Shown piece after piece: positions 12,778 to 21,700 of a stretch of DNA of 64,000 nucleotides. The notes beneath the pieces are model-generated. The model saw nothing but the letters and a program-made list of their open reading frames with translations, did not search any database and was not told the origin of the DNA. Within the stretch, counting starts at the first letter, position 1, and the number at the start of each line of letters is the position of its first letter. A program made the position numbers and the translations under genes. The stretch comes from Sinonovacula constricta (Eukaryota; Mollusca; Bivalvia; Cardiida; Solecurtidae), in contig CM017556.1 of the NCBI GenBank assembly GCA_007844125.1, forward strand, positions 71,796,697 through 71,860,696. The letters are read 5' to 3'.

Positions 12778-15700
12778 ACTAGCAAAACAATTTCCATTAA
12801 ATAGTCAAATATTTAACTTTTCTTCACTAAAAATAAACGCATTCTTACAAAGCCCATTGCTTTTAACCTTCATTCAATAAGGCTAAAGGTCTTCTCTTTG
12901 AAAAAGGTGGCTATCCGATAAGAATGCATATTCGTGGGATGGAGTGGTAGTACAAAACGAAGCCTAAAATTTAGTTTGCGAAATGATGATCGGAAGCTTT
13001 CTTACTTTATATTAAAGAGAAACCAACAATATCGCCTCACTAACATCTTTATGTTCGAATGACGCAAGCAAAATCAAACATAACAACAGTCGGTCATCTT
13101 CAAATTCTAACTTGTTAATGTTTGTAACTGAAACAAGTCTTATTTTTCATTCCCCACCCATGGAGATAAAAAATAATGGACTATGTGTTCATGACATCAT
13201 ATTAGTTGAAAAACGACGATACTTAAAATCATTGGCAGATTAAGTTGAAGTTTGTCAGCCAATTAATACAGACATGAAATAACCTTGTTTTTTAAATGAT
13301 TCACGAATGTTTTTTTTCTTTTTATTTCTTTTGAGTAAAGCCCTGCGTGTATCTGGTTTATTTATTGATACGAACTGCCTTGTGTAAAAACTGAACTTGG
13401 TATAACATTTAGCGCCTTTAATGCGCCTCTTTTTGCTGTTTCTTTACTCGGTGATATCCTTAATAATTCGAAGCAGTCTATTTGTATACTTCTTAAACCT
13501 GTTCAGTGGCCATTAGGGTATATGTAAGGGTGGATCTTTATGCCGAGATTTCCTCAATAATATCATCTGCTACCATCTTTTAAATTTGATACGAAATGTC
13601 TTGTACGTCAGTATCTTTGTTTAGTCTCACTTATAACGAGGGTTACTGCGCGCTGTCTGTACACATTTCAAAAATAAGCTTAAAAGTGGGTCCACAGTCT
13701 ACACATTATTTTGAGATTGCTTATTGCTAATGCTATTGGTGACTTTCTTGTTTTTCATTCAACTTATTTTACTAAAACATTTGCTGGTTTTCTGTTTAAC
13801 TCTGAGACAAGACATGTTTGTAACAGGATCTCTTTAATCCCACTTTAAGCGGGTGAATGAATTTCAACTTCGACTAATTGTTGTCAATAAGAATCAGTTA
13901 TTGTTTTGTGTTTGTGTTTTGTTTGCAAAAGTACACATCTACACGCAGACAATGCGATTGGCGCTAACTCAAATGCACAGAGATGCCCGCAGGTCTTTGG
14001 TCTCAAGATAATGCGTTAGGTTCGTCAATTCGATTGGGTGTACCAGCTCAAAGTAATAATACAGATATCAGGCGTCAAAAAACATATAAGTCAGTTCTTA
14101 GAAGCTCTTCACAGAAAAAAATCAAAATGTAACTTGACATGATCATCTGGGAAGCAATATGAAACTATAAAAAGGTTCTATGACATTTACCACATATATT
14201 AAAATTTGACCTACTAGACAAAGTTAATAAAAAGACGACGCATTGCACTCTTAAGAAACACAGTTACCGCCTTAGTAACGACCAGTCGGGTAAAAGGCAG
14301 AACGGTGCTTAGACCTAGTTTGTGTAGCGCTCTTACCTCGCTCTTCCTTAAGTGTGTTCTCAAAGAAAACGGTATAAATAATAATAATATCCTATCAAAG
14401 TGCGACAACTAAAAGGGGGCCCTACATCGACATTTAAAAAACTGATAAAGGAATACCAAGTACCAACAATGTAACAATAAAAGGTTATGTACTGTTAAAA
14501 TATGTACATTACTTACATGATATTAAAGGCCCGGCAACTAAACCGTTTCTAAAGTAAGAATATTTTGAAATAAAAAAAGTCCAAGCGATGACGTATACTA
14601 CGAACCAAGAGTTGACGACATATGATTAAAATGCAGTGACGCTTTATCCTTTTTTACTAGGAACCTATCTTAAACCTACATATTCATCAATAAAATGCTA
14701 CTTAGCTCGATAGAACAGTATCTAAAAAAAGACCTGAATGATGAATACTCGGTAAATATGCAAATCTGAATGAACAATACTGACTTTAAAAATAGGACTT
14801 TAAAAATAGGAGACAGATACGGCGTGAACTACAAGACGATTTCGCCAGTCTAGACAACGCTAAATCAATAAAGATATAATGAGAATGTCCTAACAAATCT
14901 GCATTGAGTCACTATAAACAAAGAAGTCAAATCCAAAATGTACGGTCATGGAACGGTTAGTCAACAAAAGAGACCGACTAGGGTGCTTAAACGTACTTAA
15001 CACAGCTCAAACCACGCACATGCTGAGGAGTTTCTCGAACGCAAGCAATAAACAGAAAAAGAAATGTCTGAACTCTTTGGATAAAAACTTTTTAGATGAA
15101 ATATAACGTCGTTAAAAGAAAGTAGTGACGTGATTAATAAATTATGTCCACTTGGTATTTAGAAGAGTAATATTCTTTCTATTTAAGGAACTACCAAAAT
15201 TATTATTGTAAATGAAATTAGATTTTTGAATCAAGAAGAAAATGACCAGAGAAGTGTAAGTGGCTGTTCCATCCTGTTTATGTGTGGATGGAAACAACCC
15301 AATCTCCATCAAAGGAAAATACACGTAACACTCCTTATATGATGAATTAAATCTTGTTATCTTTTCCCGTTTTTTTTCCAGATCGCCACAATGCACATGC
15401 TACATTGTTGCAATCATGAATAAGAAAATATAACAAAGTCCTATAAGCATTGCAACATATATCAAAATAGGAAAAAAGCACACGCAAAAAGTATTCACAT
15501 GCAAGCCAAACCTAAAATTAAAAACAAATCTATGATGAGTCATTAAACAGAAAAAAAACCCCAACAGTTACCGCTTTGGAACGGTTAGTCGGCAAAAGGG
15601 AGGGCCGGGGTGTTTAAACCGGGTTTACAAAGCTCTTACCTAGAAAATGTGATCCGATTCAAATTGTTCAGCATGTATGTTAAACATTCTCAACATTTTT

Positions 15701-18700
15701 AGGTGGTATTTTGAAATTAAATGTGGTCAAAATCTCAGCATTCAAGTATCTTGGAAACTTCCTTGTCTGTCACAGAAACACAATGCGAACAAATCGTTCT
15801 TGTGTGGCACGTACATCAAAATACACCGATGAATACGTCAAACATTATGATGTACCAAAGGTCAAGACACGTTTAAGTATGACAGGACAGACGTTGTTTT
15901 TATGTCTCCTGGAAGTCAAGTCTAAATGCTGTTATTTTTCAGTGAGTAGCAATTAGATCAAAGTGTAGTTTTTGACACTAGGTTCCAGGACAATCACAAC
16001 AAATAGTCAGAGGTAATGATAAAAAACACTTGACAAAAGTGTATAGTACCAATTAAAGCAAAGACGATAAAAACAATGTCATGACGGCCATCGTCACGCG
16101 GGTCACGAAACATTACACAAATTGAGAAACCTTAATATACCACCCTGGAACCGCCAATCGGCCGAAGAACAGGCTTTGGTGTTTTACAAAAACTAATCAA
16201 CACAGCTATTACCTCAGTCGTCCTGAAGGTACTATCATTTATTAATGCTGAAAGAAAATCACAAGAAGTTCGTATAATTTTCGATTTCAATAGCACCCAT
16301 CCTGAAAAATTGCTGCTGAAATGGCAGTATTCCTGACTCAAAATTGAATTATATACGTTTTTCATGAGCGCTGTTTATCAAGCAGATGTGGATGTGTCAA
16401 ATTAAATGCTTGTGTCACCAAGTGAAACATTGTTTAAGCAAACTTCTGCAGTAAGGAGTCTGCAAATTGTCTTTTGCTGCCATGGATGCTACGTTTGTCC
16501 CGCAAATATCGAACTATAGTAGACTGGTGCAGAAAGCACATTTACATGAAAGTGAAAGAAAGAATTGGCTGCTCTTTCCAGATGGCTGCATATCCGCCTT
16601 CTACAACCATCTTCCTGATTGTTTGATGTGTAAACTAAAAGCGTAAATTGTCTCTGAATATCACAATCCTTAATATGAATATAACATCGTTGCAAATGTA
16701 TGAATAACTAGAAAATAATCAAGGTAAGTTTTGCAAAACAGTTAATTGCATTTTAATAATCTGGTAAAACAACAAGCTTAATTGGCATAAGAAAATTTCG
16801 TTTTGGGATGTAATCTTTAAATGCGAGCTTTAATAATCACAGAAGTGGATATAATTTTTATGTTGTAGTTACGACGTCAACAGCTATAACATCGCCAACA
16901 ACGACCACATCACAAACAACGACCACAGCGCCAACAAATACATCACCAAAAACTACAACATCAGTAATATCGACCACCACACCAATAACTAAAGCATCAA
17001 CGACCCCATCACTTACAACTACAACTTTACCTACAACGAAAACATCACCTACAACGACAACACCCACAACTACAACATCAGCTCCAACATCGCCTACACC
17101 GACAACATCAACAAGTACAATACCACCTACAACTACAACACCGCCTACTTCGACAACATCACAACAATATCAAACATTATCTACATCTACAACATCACCA
17201 ACAACTGCAACATCGCCTACTACTACAACAACGTCAACATATCCTCCAACAAGTACATCGCAAACAACTACAATATCACCAACAGCTACCACATCAACTA
17301 CAACTACAACATCACCTACAACAACCACATCACCAACAACTACAACATCACCTAAAACTACAACATCACCTACAACAACCACATCACCAACAACTACAAC
17401 ATCACCTAAAACTACAACATCACCTACAACAACCACATCACCTACAACTACAACATCACCAACAACTACAACATCACCTAAAACAACAACATCACCTACA
17501 ACTACAACATCGGCTACAACGTCAACATCGTCTACAACGTCAACATCACCTACAACTACAACATCACCTACAACTACAACATCAATTAGAGCATCACCTA
17601 CAACTACAACATCGCATAAAACTACAACATCACCTACAACTACAACATCACCTAGAACTACAACATCGCATACAACTACAACATCGGCTAAAACTACCAC
17701 ATCACCTACAACTACAACATCACCTACCACTACATCATCGGCTACAACGACCACATCACCTTCAACGTCCACATCACCTACAACTACAACATCACCTACC
17801 ACTACATCATCGGCTACAACGACCACATCACCAACAACTACAATACCACCTACAACTACAACATCGCCTACAACTACAACATCGGCTACAACTACATCAC
17901 CTACTACCACAACATCATCTACAACTACAACATCGGTTACAACTACAACATCGCCAACACCGACAACATCGGCTACAACGTCCACATCACCTACAACGTC
18001 CACATTACCTACGACTACAAAATCACCTACAAGTGCAACATCACCTACAACGTCCACAACACCTACACCTACAACATCGGCTACAACTACAACATCACCT
18101 TCAACGTCCACATCACCTACAACTACAACATCGCCTACAACGTCCACATCACCTACAACTACAACATCACCTACAACTACAACATTACCTACAACGACCA
18201 CATCACCTACAACGTCCACATCACCTACAACTACAACATCACCTACCACTACGTCATCGGCTACAACGACCACATCACCAACAACAACAACATTACCCAC
18301 AACTACAACATTACCTAAAACTACAACATCAACCACAACTACAACATCACCTACAACTACAACAGCACCTACAACTACAACATCGCATACGACAACGACA
18401 ACACTTACAACTACAACATCACCTTCAACGTCCACATCACCTACACCTACAACATCACCTACAACTACAACATCGCCTACAACGACCACGTCACCTACAG
18501 CTACAACATCACCTACAACTACAACATCACCTACAACTACAACATCGCCTACAACGACTACATCACCTACAACTACAACATCGCCTACAACTACAACATC
18601 ACCTACAACTACAACATCACCTTCAACGTCCACATCACCTTCAACTACAACATCACCGACAACTACAACATCGCCTACAACTACAACATTACCTACAACT

Positions 18701-21700
18701 ACAACATCACCTACAACTACAACATCACCTACAACTACAACATCACCTTCAACGTCGACATCACCTACAACTACAACATCACCTACAACTACAACATCAC
18801 CTACAACTACAACATCACCTTCAACGTCCAAATCACCTACAACTACAACATCACCTACAACTACAACATCACCTACAACTACAACATCACCTACAACTAC
18901 AACATCACCTACAACTACAACATCACCTTCAACGTCCACATCACCTACAACTACAACATCGCCTAAAACTACAACATCGCCTACAACTACAACATCACCT
19001 TCAACGTCCACATCACCTACAACTACAACATCGCCTAAAACTACAACATCGCCTACAACTACAACATCACCTACAACTACAACATCACCTACAACTACAA
19101 CATCACCTACAACTACAACATCACCTACAACTACAACATCACCTTCAACGTCCACATCACCTACAACTACAACATCGCCTAAAACTACAACATCGCCTAC
19201 AACTACATCACCTTCAACGTCCACATCACCTACAACTACAACATCGCCTAAAACTACAACATCACCTACAACTACAACATCACCTACAGCTACAACATCA
19301 CCTACCACTACATCATCGGCTACAACTACTACATCACCTAAAACTACAACATCAACCACAACTACAACATCGCCTACAACTACAACATCAACCACAACTA
19401 CAACATCACCTTCAACGGCCACATCACCTACAACTACAACATCGCCTAAAACTACAACATCACCTACAACTACAACATCACCTACAGCTACAACATCACC
19501 TACCACTACATCATCGGCTACAACTACAACATCACCTAAAACTACAACATCAACCACAACTACAACATCGCCTACAACTACAACATTGGCTACAACTACA
19601 ACATCAACCACAACTACAACATCACCTACAACTACAACATCACATACAACGACGACATCACCTACAACTACAACGTCACCTTCAACGTCCACATCACCTA
19701 CACCTCCAACATCACCTACAACTACAACATCGCCTACAACGACAATATCACCTACAACTACAACATCACCTACAACTACAACATCACCTACACCTCCAAT
19801 ATCACCTACAACTACAACATCACCTACAACTACAACATCACCTACAACTACAACATCACCTTCAACGTCCACATCACCTACAACTACAACATCACCTACC
19901 ACTACATCATCGGCTACAACGACCACATCACCAACAACAACAATACCACCTACAACTACAACATCGCCTACAACTACAACATCATCTACAACTACAACAT
20001 CGCCTACAACTACAACATCATCTACAACTACAACATCGCCTACAACTACAACATCATCTACAACTACAACATCGCCAACACCGACAACATCGGCTACAAC
20101 GTCCACATCACCTACAACTACAATATCACCTACGACTACAAAATCACCTACAACTGCAACATCACCTACAACGTCCACAACACCTACAACTACAACATCG
20201 GCTTCAACTACAACATTACCTACAACTACAACATCGGCTACAACTACAACATCACTTACAACTACAACATCACCTTCAGCGTCCACATCACCTACAACTA
20301 CAACGTTAACAACAACTAAAACAACACCTATAACGACAACATCACTTACAACGACCACATCATCTACAGCGACCCCATCACCTACAACTACAAAATCATC
20401 TACAACGACCACGCCGCAAACAACTACAACACCAACTACAACATTACATTCAATGACCACATCAGCTACAACTACAACATCACCTACAACGACAACGTCA
20501 CCAACTACTTCCACGTCGCAAACAACTACGACACCAGCTACAACTACAACATCACCGTCAACGACCACGCCGCAAACAATTACAACATCACCTACAAAAA
20601 CAATGTCTCCAACTACTTCCACGTCGCAAACAACTACAACACAAACTACAACATCACCTACAACTTCAACATCAACTACAAGTACAACATTACAGACAAC
20701 GACCGCGTCGCAAACAGCTACAACGTCAACTACAACTACTACATTACCTACAACTACAACATCACCTACAACGACAACATCAATTACTACTACATTATTA
20801 CCAACAACGACCACGTCGCAAACAACTACAACATCTGCAACAACCACAACATTGCCTACAACTACTTTACCACCTGCAACCACAACATTACCTTCAACTA
20901 CAACGTCGTCTACAACGACCACGTCAACACGAGCTGCAACATCACCTACAACGACAACATCACGAACAACGAGAACGTCGCAGACAACAACAACAACACC
21001 TGCAACGACAACATCACCGACAACGCCCACACCAACAACGATCACGTGGACAACAACTACAACATCTACAGCATCACCAACACCTACAACTTCATCTACA
21101 ACTATAAACTCACCTGCCTCTACTATAACAACAACAACGACCACATTACCAACAACTTCAACATCGCTACCAACATCTCTATCGCCAACAACAACAATAT
21201 CGCCGACAACAATTACATCGCCAACAACTACATCGCCGAAAACAACTACATCGACAACTAGTTCTATCGGTAAGATTATATTTAATTGTTCTTTATAAAT
21301 GTCCGCTTTAAACATTATTTCAATATACATAAATCTACTTTTTTGCTGCAAGACAAACGTATATTTACGTTACTGCATTTAATAAACAAATATATTTAAC
21401 CGACACATCTAGAATATTAAGAAAGAAGAATTGTACATTGAATCTGCTTCATAATAATGTACACTTACTGTAACATTTTATCTATTGACTGTCTTTCGCC
21501 ATACAAATGACATTTTTTATTGTAGTTTTGTATATACGTAATAATCTAACCTTTTGTGGCCATTGTTCACGATTGATCATATCTGTTCAACTGTGTGCAC
21601 TTATTGTGGTAATTGTGCTCATACGCTATTGACTTCTTTATACAAGAAATGCTCGAAATAATATGACATAATACTTCTCGTTCGTTCACTACAAAATTCT

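Larger units (their letters stand above)
1..16868 (+). repeat. Tandem segmental duplication (unit 1: 1-8978; unit 2: 8979-16868)
   Basis: Exons, introns and old repeats recur in the same order with an offset of about 8.96 kb at the lectin exon end (624 vs 9587), 8.85 kb at the CUB exon and 8.68 kb at the mini-exon. Exon lengths of the CUB-like and mini-exons are identical (378 and 42). Introns keep long recognisable stretches. Differences include the element A insertion and AT run in unit 1 and a CA run in unit 2. The left limit of unit 1 lies outside the window. Confidence 0.85.

Noticed and set aside
18033..20309. Plus-strand open frame of 758 codons rich in Gln, His and Leu
   Set aside because: Off-frame reading of the same 18-bp repeat; the frame 16871+3k continues the preceding exon and leads into the sushi exon.
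16869..21269. CRISPR array or satellite DNA
   Set aside because: Repeats are directly adjacent without spacers, keep a reading frame, and are bounded by splice sites in the same phase.
17170..21351. Minus-strand open frame of 1393 codons rich in Val, Gly and Asp
   Set aside because: It is the complement of the mucin repeat: GTTGTAGTTGTAGGTGAT units read opposite to TTTTSP codons. No splice, start or domain signals; the sense frame has matching splice phases and the module context.
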